This document shows positions 1 through 8,260 of a stretch of 64,000 nt of DNA, piece after piece. Location: positions 1 through 64,000 of the forward strand of contig JACPUR010000002.1 in the NCBI GenBank assembly GCA_016192135.1. The letters are read 5' to 3'. Each line of letters opens with the position of its first letter. Positions within the stretch are counted from its first letter, which is position 1. This DNA comes from Candidatus Tectomicrobia bacterium (lineage in GTDB: Bacteria; UBA8248). The notes beneath the pieces were generated by a model. The model was given only the letters and a program-made list of their open reading frames with translations. It had not been told where the DNA came from and did no database searches. The translations under genes were made by a program, and so were the position numbers.

Positions 1-89
1 ATATCGTTCGGAAAAATCAAGATGGGATTGAGCCGTGCTTAGATAAAATGACTGTTGACGCAATCTTGGCTGGGACCGCTGGCTAGAAC

Positions 90-446
90 TCAAGATTGTT
101 TCAGTAGGATGAGGGCGCCCAGCTTTCCGGTCACTTCCTCCAGCACGGCCCACGGGGCCTTGCACTTCAAAGACACCAAGCGGATCGTCCAATCCAGGCT
201 CTTCACTTGGTCCGCCAGCACCACTCCACTGACAGGCAGATCATCCGGCAAGATGACCTCGAACGGATAGCCCTTCCGCTGGCTTGTGATGGGACAGAGA
301 ATCACCAGGGAAGTCTTCTCGTTATACGCTCTCGGGGAAAGAACCAAGGCGGGCCTCTCGCCCGCCTGCTCGCGCCCCGCCTGGGGGTTGAACCGGAACC
401 AGACGATATCGCCCCGGTCGGGGACGTACCTGGCCCTTCTCACCAT
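90..446 (-). CDS. mazF: MazF/PemK-family mRNA interferase toxin
   Basis: The 118-residue protein matches the MazF/PemK toxin fold, which cleaves single-stranded mRNA at short sequences and is neutralised by MazE. Visible hallmarks are the N-terminal strand GDIVWFRFNP, the G-EQ-G-ERPALVLSP segment (residues about 23-37) that carries family-conserved residues, and the PITSQRKGYPFEV stretch with the conserved Thr/Ser. Its length is typical of the family. The start codon overlaps the end of the upstream mazE gene by 7 bases, so the two are translationally coupled and transcribed leftward from one promoter. No frameshift or loss is seen, so the toxin looks intact. The family assignment is secure; cleavage specificity cannot be read from the sequence. 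Confidence 0.93.
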   Translation of the reverse strand: MVRRARYVPDRGDIVWFRFNPQAGREQAGERPALVLSPRAYNEKTSLVILCPITSQRKGYPFEVILPDDLPVSGVVLADQVKSLDWTIRLVSLKCKAPWAVLEEVTGKLGALILLKQS

Positions 447-673
447 TCTTCCCGGCCGGCCGCCTCACCCGTGCCAATCTCGGGGTGAATGTTCTCGGGG
501 GTGATGGCCGCCAGGAGATCGGCAAGGACGAACCGGGGCTTCCGGATCAAAAGCCCCTTCCCATTCGGCACGATTTCAACCTGGGTGCCTTCTTTCAACT
601 GACATTCCTCGGCCAACGGGGATGGAATCCGCAAAGCCAGGCTGTTCCCCCATTTGGCCACGGTGGCTTTCAT
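440..673 (-). CDS. mazE: MazE-type AbrB-fold antitoxin
   Basis: This 77-residue protein opens with a SpoVT/AbrB-type DNA-binding domain (KATVAKWGNSLALRIP, residues about 2-17). It continues into an acidic, probably disordered C-terminus (PENIHPEIGTGEAAGREEW) of the kind that wraps around MazF. I chose the ATG at 673 rather than the in-frame start 51 bases further out. A strong Shine-Dalgarno (AGGAGGG) sits just before it, and the protein then begins exactly at the AbrB domain. It precedes mazF in the operon and overlaps it by 7 bases. MazE-MazF complexes normally repress their own promoter, and a short palindrome lies on the -10 element here. Confidence 0.92.
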   Translation of the reverse strand: MKATVAKWGNSLALRIPSPLAEECQLKEGTQVEIVPNGKGLLIRKPRFVLADLLAAITPENIHPEIGTGEAAGREEW

Positions 674-695
674 CGCCCGCCCTCCTAGGATATAT

Positions 696-724
696 AATGT
701 ATATACGAGCGGCGGGTGTGTCAA
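696..724 (-). promoter_or_regulatory. mazEF promoter with palindromic -10 region
   Basis: Reading leftward there is a TTGACA -35 (724-719), a 17-base spacer and a TACATT -10 (701-696). The AT-only stretch around the -10 includes the palindrome GTATATAC, a plausible autoregulatory operator for MazE. The leader to the mazE start would be about 15-20 bases and contains the ribosome-binding site. Confidence 0.6.
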
Positions 725-825
725 TCGGAACAGGGCACATCTCGATTAGAATGGCCCTCCCCCTGGCGCTTCAGTTCGCATGATACAATTTTGGGCGAGT
801 TCATCGGACGTCGGGAGGATAGGCA

Positions 826-1011
826 GTGCCCTTCAAAACATGGGTTCATGAGGATAACGGCAAGTGGATTGCGGAGGTGCACAGAATCGGGAGCAATGAT
901 CCCACCACAGGGGAAAAGGTGTGGTGGGGCGCCTACGATACTAAGGAGGAAGCCCAGGGCAAGGCAGGGGAAGTTAAACGGGAGAAAGAAGCGCTTGAAA
1001 AATGGAAATAG
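826..1011 (+). CDS. small hypothetical protein (61 aa)
   Basis: The gene begins at GTG 826 with GGGAGG 8 bases upstream. The protein is charged and soluble, starting MPFKTWVHEDNGKWIAEVH, with a Trp-rich middle (VWWGAYDTKEEAQ) and a Lys/Glu-rich helical tail. No membrane segment or cysteine is present. The beta-rich start followed by a helix resembles small integrase-arm or HicB-like folds (W-A-YDTKEEA is reminiscent of AP2-like or integrase N-domain repeats), but that is weak. It lies alone between mazEF and ffh on the opposite strand from mazEF. I do not recognise its function. Confidence 0.6.
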   Translation: MPFKTWVHEDNGKWIAEVHRIGSNDPTTGEKVWWGAYDTKEEAQGKAGEVKREKEALEKWK

Positions 1012-1132
1012 AACACTATCCCCTCCCCGCCTCGGTTGACAGACCCTCCCCAGGCCCCTATAAATAGCCGTTTTCCATGGCTTTCCGGGCCATAGGCCGG
1101 CCTGGAAGGCCGCTTTTTCTTTGGGGAAAATG

Positions 1133-2467
1133 ATGTTCGAGGGTTTGCGGGACCGTTTGGGGGCCATTTTCCGGGACATCCGGGGAAAAGGGGCCCTCGG
1201 CGAGAAGGAGGTGGAAGCCGTCCTCCGGGAGATCCGGCTCGCCCTCCTCGAGGCCGACGTCAACTTCCGGGTGGCCAAGGACTTCATCGGGAAGGTCCGC
1301 GGGGCGGTGGTGGGGGCCGAGCGGGCCATCCATCTGGATCCCTCCCAGCAGGTGGTCAAGGCGGTCCACGCCGAGCTGACCGAGTTGATGGGCCGGCGGG
1401 GGGCCACGATCGAGCGCGCCCCCTCGGGGCCCACCATCCTCATGCTGGTGGGGCTCCAGGGCTCGGGCAAGACCACCACCGCCGGCAAGCTGGCCTTGCG
1501 CCTCAGGGGGAAGGGGATGCGGGTGCTCCTCGTGCCCGCGGACGTGGCCCGGCCGGCCGCCATCGTCCAGCTCAAGCGCCTGGCCGAGCAGACGGGGGCG
1601 GACGCCTTCGACTCCGAGGGCATGAAGGACCCCGTCGCCATCGCCTCCCAGGCCCTCGAGCGCGCCCGGCGCGAGCACTACGACTACTGCATCGTGGACA
1701 GCGCGGGCCGGATGCACGCCGACGACGAGCTGATGGAGGAGCTCCGGCGGATGAAGGAGGCCGTCCATCCGCACGAGACGCTCCTCGTGGCCGACGCCAT
1801 GACGGGCCAGGAGGCGGTGGGGCTGGGCGAGGCGTTCCAGTCCAGGATCGGGCTGACGGGCGTGGTTTTCACCAAGCTGGACGGCGACGCGCGCGGCGGG
1901 GCGGCGCTCTCGCTCCGCGCCGTGACGGGCCTGCCCATCAAGCTCGCGGGGATGGGCGAGAAGCTGGACGCCCTGGAGGACTTCCACCCCGACCGCATGG
2001 CCTCGCGCATCCTGGGGATGGGGGACGTGCTCTCCCTCATTGAGAAGGCCGAGGCCGCCATCGCCCCCGAGGACGCGCAGGCGATGGCCGAGAGCCTCCA
2101 GAAGGGGGCCTTCACCCTGGAGACCATGCGCGACCAGATCGTGCGGATGCGCAAGATGGGCTCGCTCTCGGATTTGCTCTCCATGGTGCCGGGCATGGGC
2201 GCCCGGATGAAGGGCATGGAGGTGGACGAGAAGGAGCTGACGCGGACGGTGGCCATCATCGACTCGATGACCCCCCACGAGCGCCGCCGGCCCGACGTCA
2301 TCAAGGGGAGCCGCCGCCGGCGCATCGCGATGGGGAGCGGGACCCAGGTGCAGGACGTGAACCGCCTTCTGCGCCAGTTCACCCAGATGCAGAGAGTGAT
2401 GAAGCAGTTTTCCAAGGGCGGTAAGCAGAGCAAGCTGCGCATGATGCGCCAGATGCTCAATTCTTGA
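1133..2467 (+). CDS. ffh: signal recognition particle GTPase Ffh
   Basis: Ffh binds 4.5S RNA and signal sequences and delivers nascent membrane proteins to FtsY. The 444-residue product has the N-terminal helical bundle, a G domain with P-loop GLQGSGKT (residues 107-114), the VDSAGRMH and [10 protein letters not shown] GTPase motifs, and a methionine-rich M domain. Near the C-terminus it has the signature [15 protein letters not shown], and arginine-rich RNA-binding residues precede it. I chose ATG 1133 because orthologs start MFE-L-DRL and GGGGA lies 5 bases upstream. TTG 1121 and ATG 1130 are in-frame alternatives. It heads an operon with rpsP, rimM, trmD, an RNA methyltransferase gene and rplS, ending at a terminator at 4989. 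Confidence 0.97.
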   Translation: MFEGLRDRLGAIFRDIRGKGALGEKEVEAVLREIRLALLEADVNFRVAKDFIGKVRGAVVGAERAIHLDPSQQVVKAVHAELTELMGRRGATIERAPSGPTILMLVGLQGSGKTTTAGKLALRLRGKGMRVLLVPADVARPAAIVQLKRLAEQTGADAFDSEGMKDPVAIASQALERARREHYDYCIVDSAGRMHADDELMEELRRMKEAVHPHETLLVADAMTGQEAVGLGEAFQSRIGLTGVVFTKLDGDARGGAALSLRAVTGLPIKLAGMGEKLDALEDFHPDRMASRILGMGDVLSLIEKAEAAIAPEDAQAMAESLQKGAFTLETMRDQIVRMRKMGSLSDLLSMVPGMGARMKGMEVDEKELTRTVAIIDSMTPHERRRPDVIKGSRRRRIAMGSGTQVQDVNRLLRQFTQMQRVMKQFSKGGKQSKLRMMRQMLNS

Positions 2468-2478
2468 GGAGAGAGAAC

Positions 2479-2724
2479 TTGGCCGTGAAAATCCGTCTCG
2501 CCCGCGCTGGGATGAAGAAAGCCCCCCGCTACCGGGTGGTCATCCAGGATGAGCGGATGCCCCGGGATGGCCGCTTCATCGAGAGGATCGGCCGCTACGA
2601 TCCCTCGCGCGAGCCCGCCCTGATCGAGATCGACCAGGAGAAGGCGAAGGAGTGGCTGAGCAAGGGCGCGACCCCCACCCAGACGGTCCGGAACCTCTTC
2701 GAGAAGGTCGGCATTCCGGTCTGA
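2479..2724 (+). CDS. rpsP: 30S ribosomal protein S16
   Basis: The 81-residue product begins [20 protein letters not shown], a canonical S16 start, and continues with the [12 protein letters not shown] motif. The start is TTG 2479, which gives the family's usual N-terminus and has GAGGAGAG 4-10 bases upstream; a longer TTG start at 2464 adds residues not seen in S16. It follows ffh by 11 bases and precedes rimM by 16. The small KH-domain gene often found between rpsP and rimM in related operons is absent here. Confidence 0.97.
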   Translation: MAVKIRLARAGMKKAPRYRVVIQDERMPRDGRFIERIGRYDPSREPALIEIDQEKAKEWLSKGATPTQTVRNLFEKVGIPV

Positions 2725-2740
2725 GGGCCGAGTCCCCGCG

Positions 2741-3286
2741 ATGAGCCGGCTGGTGGCCGTGGGCGAGGGTATGCGGCCCCAGGGGCTGCGCGGCGCCCTG
2801 AGGGTGCGCCCTTGGCTCGAGGACATGAGGGCCTACGGGCGCATCGGCGAGGTCTTCCTCCAGTCCGACCCCGGCCGCAAGCTCGAGATCGAATCCTTCC
2901 ACCAGGGGGGGAAGGGCAGCGTCGTCTGGAAGTTCCGGGGGGTGGACAGCCCCGAGGCGGCCGACGCGCTCCGCGGGGCGGTCTTCCTGGCGGAGAGGGG
3001 GGTCCTGCCGGGCGAGCCCGAGGGGGTGCTCTACTGGGAAGACTTCGAGGGTGCCGAGGCGGTGGACGAGGCGGGGATCCTTTTGGGGCGCTTCGAGGAC
3101 ATGTTCGGCGCGGGGGGGAACGACATCCTGGTCGTGCGCACCCCGGACGAGCGGGAGCTCCTGCTCCCCGCCCTTCGGGAGGTGCTTCTCCGGCGCGAAG
3201 GAAACCGCTGGGTGGTGCGCCCGCCCCGGATGGACGAGGCTGGGGAGACGGGCGCGGAAGAGGAGGAGGGCGGGGATGCGCTTTGA
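2741..3286 (+). CDS. rimM: ribosome maturation factor RimM
   Basis: RimM assists assembly of the 30S head and binds S19. The 181-residue protein has the N-terminal RimM beta-barrel (LVAVGEGMRPQGLRGALRV, where G-HGLRG is the usual motif). Its PRC-barrel second domain (YWEDFEG-V, then NDILVVRTPDERELLLPA) is a good match to the family's NDV-VV---G-E-L-P consensus. A Glu-rich tail (EETGAEEEEGG) follows the PRC barrel. The His commonly seen before the GLRG motif is Gln here. The 3' end overlaps the trmD start by 11 bases, implying coupled translation. Confidence 0.93.
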   Translation: MSRLVAVGEGMRPQGLRGALRVRPWLEDMRAYGRIGEVFLQSDPGRKLEIESFHQGGKGSVVWKFRGVDSPEAADALRGAVFLAERGVLPGEPEGVLYWEDFEGAEAVDEAGILLGRFEDMFGAGGNDILVVRTPDERELLLPALREVLLRREGNRWVVRPPRMDEAGETGAEEEEGGDAL

Positions 3287-4001
3287 CGTGCTGACCGTGC
3301 TGCCCGGCCTCTTCGAGGGGTTCTTCCGCCAAGGGGTGCTCGGGCGTGCCGTGGAGCGGGGGGTGATCGAGGCCCGCGTGTGGAGCCTCCGGGACTTCGC
3401 CGAGGGCGCCTACCGGCAGACGGACGACACCCCCTACGGCGGCGGGGCGGGCATGGTGATGAAGCCCGAGCCCATCGTGCGCGCCGCCGAGGCCATCTCC
3501 GCCGAGGGAGGAACCCTCCCCTGGCGGGTGCTCCTGAGCCCCCAGGGCCGCACGTTCGATCAGGCCAAGGCCCGGGAGCTGGCCGGGCGGAGGCGGCTGC
3601 TGCTCATCTGCGGCCGCTATGAAGGGATCGACGAGCGGGTGCGGGAGCTGGCCGTGGACGAGGAGCTCTCCATCGGCGACTACGTGCTCTCGGGCGGGGA
3701 GGTCCCCGCCATGGCGGTGGCGGACGCCGTGGCCCGGCTCCTCCCCGGCGTCCTAGGCAACGAGGAGTCGGCCCTCCACGAGAGCTTCTCCGAGGGCCTG
3801 CTCGACCACCCGCACTACACCCGCCCGCCCGAGTTCCGGGGGCTGCGGGTGCCCGAGGTGCTCTTGACCGGGAACCACGAGGCCATCCGGCGCTGGCGGC
3901 GGGAGGCCGCCCTGCGCCGCACCCGGGAGCTCCGGCGGGACCTGTTCGACCGGGCGAAGCTGACCGGGGAGGACCTCCAACTCCTCGAATCCTCTTCCTA
4001 G
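3276..4001 (+). CDS. trmD: tRNA (guanine-N1)-methyltransferase TrmD
   Basis: TrmD makes m1G37 in tRNAs, preventing +1 frameshifts, using S-adenosylmethionine bound in a trefoil knot. The 241-residue product starts MRFDVLTVLPGLFEGFF and has the diagnostic knot motifs LLICGRYEGIDERV and SIGDYVLSGGE. It also has the substrate-site GGGAGMVMKPEP segment and the C-terminal HPHYTRPPEF-G--VPEVLL-GNH block. The length matches the family. The chosen ATG is 11 bases inside the rimM gene, where the AGGAGGAGGG run provides the ribosome-binding site. Confidence 0.97.
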   Translation: MRFDVLTVLPGLFEGFFRQGVLGRAVERGVIEARVWSLRDFAEGAYRQTDDTPYGGGAGMVMKPEPIVRAAEAISAEGGTLPWRVLLSPQGRTFDQAKARELAGRRRLLLICGRYEGIDERVRELAVDEELSIGDYVLSGGEVPAMAVADAVARLLPGVLGNEESALHESFSEGLLDHPHYTRPPEFRGLRVPEVLLTGNHEAIRRWRREAALRRTRELRRDLFDRAKLTGEDLQLLESSS

Positions 4002-4008
4002 GGCCGCG

Positions 4009-4605
4009 ATGGGCAGCGTCTACGTGGCCCTCGTGCACCATCCGGTGCTGGGGCCCGGGGGGGAGATGGTCACCTCCTCGGTCACGAGCCTGGACATGCA
4101 CGACCTGGCCCGGGCGGGCCGGACCTATGGTGTCGCGGGCACGTTTGTGGTACACCCTTCCCCTCCCCAGCGGCTGTTCGTGCGCCGGGTTTTGGAGCAT
4201 TTCCTGAGGGGCCAGGGCCGCGAGCTGAACCCCCAGCGCGGGGAGACGCTCGAGCAGGTGCAGGTCGTCCCCGATCTGGACGCCGCCGTCGAGGCGGTGG
4301 AGGCCCGGGAAGGGAGGCGGCCCCTGCTGGCCGCCACATCGGCCCGGGAGGACCCCGCCGCCGTGGGCTACGGGGCGCTCCGGGAGCGGATCGGCCGGGA
4401 GGAGGCGCCCATCCTCCTCCTCTTCGGGACGAGCTGGGGGCTGGCCCCGGAGGTGTTCGAAAGGTCGGATATCCGCCTGGCCCCTCTCCGGGGGACGCGG
4501 GACGGAGGCTTCAATCACCTGTCGGTCCGCTCGGCGACGGCCGTCGTCCTGGATCGCTTGCTGGGAGCGCGGGAGGAGCCGGAGGGCACCCCGCCTGCGA
4601 CGTAA
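4009..4605 (+). CDS. SAM-dependent RNA methyltransferase (PF09936-type)
   Basis: This 198-residue protein resembles the uncharacterised SPOUT-type RNA methyltransferase family encoded between trmD and rplS in many deltaproteobacteria and Aquificae. Hallmarks seen are the N-terminal [35 protein letters not shown], a long central helix, the [17 protein letters not shown] motif corresponding to the knot's SAM-binding loop, and the C-terminal FNHLSVRSA segment. It begins 7 bases after trmD and is followed by rplS, so it belongs to the translation operon. The RNA target is unknown. Confidence in the family is high and in the substrate nil. Confidence 0.88.
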   Translation: MGSVYVALVHHPVLGPGGEMVTSSVTSLDMHDLARAGRTYGVAGTFVVHPSPPQRLFVRRVLEHFLRGQGRELNPQRGETLEQVQVVPDLDAAVEAVEAREGRRPLLAATSAREDPAAVGYGALRERIGREEAPILLLFGTSWGLAPEVFERSDIRLAPLRGTRDGGFNHLSVRSATAVVLDRLLGAREEPEGTPPAT

Positions 4606-4613
4606 AAAGGAGC

Positions 4614-4967
4614 TTGGCTGTGGACTTGATCGATCGCATTGAGCGCGAAGGCATGCGGAAGGACGTCCCCGACATGGAGCCGGGCGACACCGTGCGCGTC
4701 CACGTCAAGATCGTGGAAGGCGACAAGGAGCGCATCCAGGTGTACGAGGGAGTGGTGATCGCGCGCAGCGGATCGGGCCTCAAGGAGCGCTTCCGCGTCC
4801 GCAAGATCTCCTACGGCGTGGGCGTGGAGCGCATCTTCCCCGTCCACTCCCCGCGCATCGAGAAGATCGAGGTGGTGAAGAAGGGCCGCGTCCGCCGGGC
4901 CAAGCTCTTCTACCTGCGCGAGCGCAAGGGCCGGAAGGCCCAGGTGAAGGAGCGCCGCCGGGTCTGA
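4614..4967 (+). CDS. rplS: 50S ribosomal protein L19
   Basis: L19 sits at the subunit interface. The product starts at TTG 4614 behind AAAAGGAG. It shows [24 protein letters not shown], the L19 signature [15 protein letters not shown], and the late [29 protein letters not shown] block. The length (117 residues) is normal. It is the last gene of the operon; a strong intrinsic terminator follows 21 bases later. Confidence 0.97.
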   Translation: MAVDLIDRIEREGMRKDVPDMEPGDTVRVHVKIVEGDKERIQVYEGVVIARSGSGLKERFRVRKISYGVGVERIFPVHSPRIEKIEVVKKGRVRRAKLFYLRERKGRKAQVKERRRV

Positions 4968-4988
4968 GCCCGGGCGACACCGCCGTTG

Positions 4989-5018
4989 AAAGCCCCGGGC
5001 CCCGCCCGGGGCTTTTTG
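4989..5018 (+). terminator. Rho-independent terminator after rplS
   Basis: Perfect 12-bp stem AAAGCCCCGGGC / GCCCGGGGCTTT with a CCC loop (5001-5003), followed by a T-rich stretch (TTTTTGTTTTC). It closes the ffh-rplS operon. Confidence 0.93.
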
Positions 5019-5144
5019 TTTTCATGCCGCGTTGACAGGGGGGTGTCCGCCCTCCTAGCCTTCTCTCATCTCGCGGAAATGAGTCTTCGGGGGAACGGCC
5101 ATGCCGGCCGGAAGGTCTTGCATGCTTGGAGGGAGGGAGCGGGG

Positions 5145-6146
5145 ATGAACGCCCAAGCAGCCCGGGCCGCGGGCCCGCGCCTGGTGGCGCACACGCGCGT
5201 GGCGCCGGTGACCGTCATCCGCTTCGAGGAGATGGTACCGGACTGGGGCGAGTACCACGAGTCCCTGCGGGAGGGGAACCACCGGGGCATCTACCGCTAC
5301 ATCGGGGGGCTGCCGGGCCGGAAGCTGCGCGCCCCCCTGCCGGGATGGGAGTTCTCCTGCGGGGTGGTGGTGGCCCCTCCGGGAAACGGAGCGCCCCTGC
5401 ACGATCACCATGACGAGGAGATCTTCATGGTGTGGGACGGGGAGTTCGAGGTCTTCTGGGAGGCGCCCCGGACGAAGGAGCGGGAGAGCGCCGTCCTGGG
5501 CCTCTACGATGCCATCCGCGTGCCCCCCGGCGTGATGCGCGGCTTCCGCAACGCCGGGAAGCGGGACGGCTTCCTCCACTTCATCCACGGCCAGGGCGAG
5601 TACCGCTACCCCGTCTACCACGAGAGCGAGCGGGAGGGGCTCCCCGAGGGCGCGCCCACGGCCCCGGCCGTCCCGGAGCCCGCCTACGATCCGGCCACCC
5701 AGGTCATCCGCCACAAGGAGGTGCCCTTGAACTGGGGCGTGTACTTCGAGACCCGGCGGCCGGGCCACCGCCGGGGCATTCAGCGCTACGTCGGCGGGAT
5801 CTCGGGCGAGCGCGACGAGGACGGCCCGCCCCCCGCGCTCCCGGACGGCGAGGTGGGCTTCTCGGTGGCCGAGTGCGGGCACGGCAGCGGCGCGCCGCTC
5901 CACGACCACCCCCACGAGGAGATATTCATCCCCCTGGAAGGCAAATGGATCGTCTACTGGCTGGACGAGCGGGACGAGTACCGCCAGGCGCTGCTCGGCC
6001 CCTGGGACGCCTGCTGGGTCCCGAGCGGGGTGCAGCGCGGCTACCGCAGCGCCTCGCGCCACGGTGGGAAGCTGCACGTCATCCAGGGGCAGGGGAACTC
6101 CCCGCCGCCGCTGTACGCGGAGGACTATTCGTCGTTCAGGGGATAG
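5145..6146 (+). CDS. bicupin-domain protein
   Basis: The 333-residue protein consists of two tandem cupin modules of about 130-140 residues. Each begins with a matching stretch (V-VIRF-E-VPDWG-Y-E and QVIRHKEVPLNWGVYFE) followed by HRGI-RY-GG. The metal-binding cupin motif 1 is present twice, as APLHDHHDEEIFMVWDGEF and APLHDHPHEEIFIPLEGKW, and each half ends with a G-RGFR/GYRS-FLH-I-GQG segment. This looks like a duplicated cupin related to gentisate-dioxygenase-like or homogentisate-like bicupins, but the substrate is unknown. ATG 5145 is preceded by GGAGGGAGCGGGG. A weak TTGACA (5032-5037) lies upstream. The gene interrupts the usual rplS-rnhB neighbourhood. Confidence 0.85.
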   Translation: MNAQAARAAGPRLVAHTRVAPVTVIRFEEMVPDWGEYHESLREGNHRGIYRYIGGLPGRKLRAPLPGWEFSCGVVVAPPGNGAPLHDHHDEEIFMVWDGEFEVFWEAPRTKERESAVLGLYDAIRVPPGVMRGFRNAGKRDGFLHFIHGQGEYRYPVYHESEREGLPEGAPTAPAVPEPAYDPATQVIRHKEVPLNWGVYFETRRPGHRRGIQRYVGGISGERDEDGPPPALPDGEVGFSVAECGHGSGAPLHDHPHEEIFIPLEGKWIVYWLDERDEYRQALLGPWDACWVPSGVQRGYRSASRHGGKLHVIQGQGNSPPPLYAEDYSSFRG

Positions 6147-6149
6147 TCC

Positions 6150-7139
6150 TCACCCCTCGAGGAACAGCTGCACCTCGCGGAAGAGCGTCTCGCGGCACCA
6201 CTCGTACTGCGCGAAGTGGGTGGCGCCGCCGAGGATGACGTAGCGCTTGCCCCGGCTGTTCTTGAGGGCGTTGAAGAGGGTCGCCCCGTGCGCGTCCCGG
6301 GAGCTGCGGTCGTGGTCCCCGCGGATGAGGAGGACGGGGCAGGCGATGTCCGCGGCGTCGTAGGGGGCCTTGCCCTTCGCCCGGTCGTAGGCGTCCGCCA
6401 TGGCACCGTTGGGCACCCGGACCGAGGGTGGGCGCCGCTTCCGGCCCTGGGGATCGTAGCGGAGCTGCTCCTTCCACCAGCGGCGGACCACCCGCTCCTC
6501 CCGCCATTTCTTGTGCTCCCCCTTGGGGATGCTGCCGTCCCAGCGCTCCCGCTGGCCCGCCTCGGTCACGTAGCGCCAGGCGCCGTTCCGGGGGTTCCAG
6601 CGGCCGGGCCGCTTGGGGTCCTCGGCGCGGGCGGCGGCCTCGGGGTCGAGGTAGGCGTAGAAGGGGGCGTAGAGGGCCAGGCGGCGGACGGTGTGCCCGT
6701 TGTTCGCGGTGTAGGTGGCGGAGGTGGTGGTGCCCCAGGACCAGCCGAGGAGGTTCATCTGCTCGACGCCGAGGCGCCTGCGGATGAAGCGCACGGCGGC
6801 CTCGATGTCGCGCTGGGCGATGAAGCCCCGCGAGGCGGGCGGGACGTTCCCGGGCGGGGCGCTCGTCTCGGGCGGGCGGGTGGAGAGCCCGTAGCCCCGG
6901 ATGGAGAGGGCGAAGACGTGGAAGCCGCGCCCGGCCATCCAGTCCAGCCAGGAGTAGCCCGGCACGGGGAGATCGTAGGCGACGGGGGCGGGCACGCTCT
7001 GGCCGTGGAGGCAGAGGACGGTCGTGGCGGGGTCGGCGCGGCGCTTCCCGCGGAGATGCTTCTCCCGCAGGTGGACCCGGATGCCCGGGTCGAGCGATTC
7101 GATGAAATGGTCCTCTTGCACGATGGCGCGAGCGGGCAT
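6150..7139 (-). CDS. alpha/beta hydrolase
   Basis: The 329-residue protein has the alpha/beta-hydrolase layout. The oxyanion-hole region is TVLCLHGQSVP, the nucleophile elbow is LLGWSWGTT (Ser nucleophile), the acid is in LLIRGDHDRSS, and the catalytic His is in LGGATHFAQYE. A long lid insert lies between the nucleophile and the acid. No signal peptide is evident when started at ATG 7139. Upstream in-frame codons are possible but lie in the 143-base gap to rnhB. It converges on the bicupin gene, with 3 bases between stops, and the two may form one accessory insert. The substrate is not predictable. Confidence 0.88.
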   Translation of the reverse strand: MPARAIVQEDHFIESLDPGIRVHLREKHLRGKRRADPATTVLCLHGQSVPAPVAYDLPVPGYSWLDWMAGRGFHVFALSIRGYGLSTRPPETSAPPGNVPPASRGFIAQRDIEAAVRFIRRRLGVEQMNLLGWSWGTTTSATYTANNGHTVRRLALYAPFYAYLDPEAAARAEDPKRPGRWNPRNGAWRYVTEAGQRERWDGSIPKGEHKKWREERVVRRWWKEQLRYDPQGRKRRPPSVRVPNGAMADAYDRAKGKAPYDAADIACPVLLIRGDHDRSSRDAHGATLFNALKNSRGKRYVILGGATHFAQYEWCRETLFREVQLFLEG

Positions 7140-7282
7140 GGAGGCATCCTTCTCCGGGGGAACGAGGGCGCCATTCTGGCAGAAAGGCGCCCTTTGCCCA
7201 AGGGGCGTCATGCCCCTTGAAGCCGGCGGGGGCGCCCGCTATAGTTCCCCTTTCGGACGTCCCGCCCTTCTTGAGCCGGTGC

Positions 7283-7888
7283 ATGTACGCGACCGAGAAG
7301 CGCCTGATGAAGCAAGGCTTCGGCCTCATCGCCGGGCTGGACGAGGCGGGCCGGGGGCCGCTGGCCGGCCCCGTCGTGGCCGCCGCCGTGGTGCTCGACC
7401 CCCTGGCCCCCATCCGGGGGCTCGCGGACAGCAAGACCCTCACCCCCGAGGAGCGCGAGAGGCTCTTCGCCAAGATCATCCGGCGCGCGCGGGCGGTGGC
7501 GGCCGCGGCGGCCGGCCCCCGCGAGATCGAGCGGCGGAACATCCTCCGCGCCTCGCTGTGGGCGATGGCCCGGGCGGTGCGGCGCCTGCGCGTGCGGCCT
7601 GACCACCTGCTCGTGGACGGGAACCAGATGGTCCCCATCGCGCTCCCGCAGACCATCGTCGTGTCCGGGGACGCCCAGTGCGCCTGCGTCGCCGCGGCCA
7701 GCATCGTGGCCAAGGTGGTTCGCGACCGGCTGATGGAACGGCTGGACGGTTTCTTCCCCTACTACGGCTTCGTCCGCCACAAGGGCTACGCCACCCCGGA
7801 GCACCTGGAGGCCCTCCAGCAGCATGGGCCCTGCCGGTTCCACCGGCGCACCTTCCAGGGCGTCCTGCCCGGCCTGCTCCCGGACTAG
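7283..7888 (+). CDS. rnhB: ribonuclease HII
   Basis: RNase HII removes ribonucleotides and RNA primers from DNA. The product has the first catalytic block LIAGLDEAGRGPLAGPVVAA with the D-E pair, LADSKTLTPEERERLF, the VDGN block with the third acidic residue, and CVAAASIVAKVVRDRLM with the fourth (Asp). It ends HRRTFQGVLPGL, as family members do. I start it at ATG 7283 (201 aa). Longer in-frame starts exist at 7217 and TTG 7271, and no candidate has a strong ribosome-binding site. yraN follows 3 bases later. Confidence 0.95.
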   Translation: MYATEKRLMKQGFGLIAGLDEAGRGPLAGPVVAAAVVLDPLAPIRGLADSKTLTPEERERLFAKIIRRARAVAAAAAGPREIERRNILRASLWAMARAVRRLRVRPDHLLVDGNQMVPIALPQTIVVSGDAQCACVAAASIVAKVVRDRLMERLDGFFPYYGFVRHKGYATPEHLEALQQHGPCRFHRRTFQGVLPGLLPD

Positions 7889-7891
7889 CGC

Positions 7892-8260
7892 GTGCGCGAG
7901 GGCTCCTGGCGCGGCGGCATGCGCGGCGAGGACGCGGCCTGCCTCTACCTCAAAAAGAACGGCTACCGGATCCTGGCGCGGAACTACCGCGGGCCGAGGT
8001 ATGAGGTGGACGTCGTGGCCGAGGAGGCGGGGGCGCTGGCGTTCGTCGAGGTGAAGACACGCCGCCCGGGGGAGGAGGAGGGCGCCCTGCTCGCCATCGG
8101 GCCCCTCAAGCAGCGGCGCATCACGCACGCGGCCGAGCATTACCTGCTCACCCACCCGGACGCCCGCCGGTTCCCCTGCCGCTTCGACGTGGTGGTCGTC
8201 GAGGCCGCGCCCGGCGGGGCGGCCCGGGCCGTCCTCCTGCTGCGGGATGCCTTCCGTTAG
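7892..8260 (+). CDS. yraN: YraN-family (UPF0102) endonuclease-like protein
   Basis: This 122-residue protein has the YraN pattern G-RGEDAACLYLKKNGYRILARNYR, then EVDVVAEEAGALAFVEVKTRR (restriction-endonuclease-like D-E-K core) and a C-terminal PCRFDVVVVE segment. The family fold suggests a nuclease, but the biological role is unsettled. GTG 7892 follows rnhB immediately, so the pair is co-transcribed as in many bacteria. ATG 7919 is an alternative start. Its TAG stop overlaps by 3 bases the TAA of the convergent DUF3108 gene. Confidence 0.92.
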   Translation: MREGSWRGGMRGEDAACLYLKKNGYRILARNYRGPRYEVDVVAEEAGALAFVEVKTRRPGEEEGALLAIGPLKQRRITHAAEHYLLTHPDARRFPCRFDVVVVEAAPGGAARAVLLLRDAFR

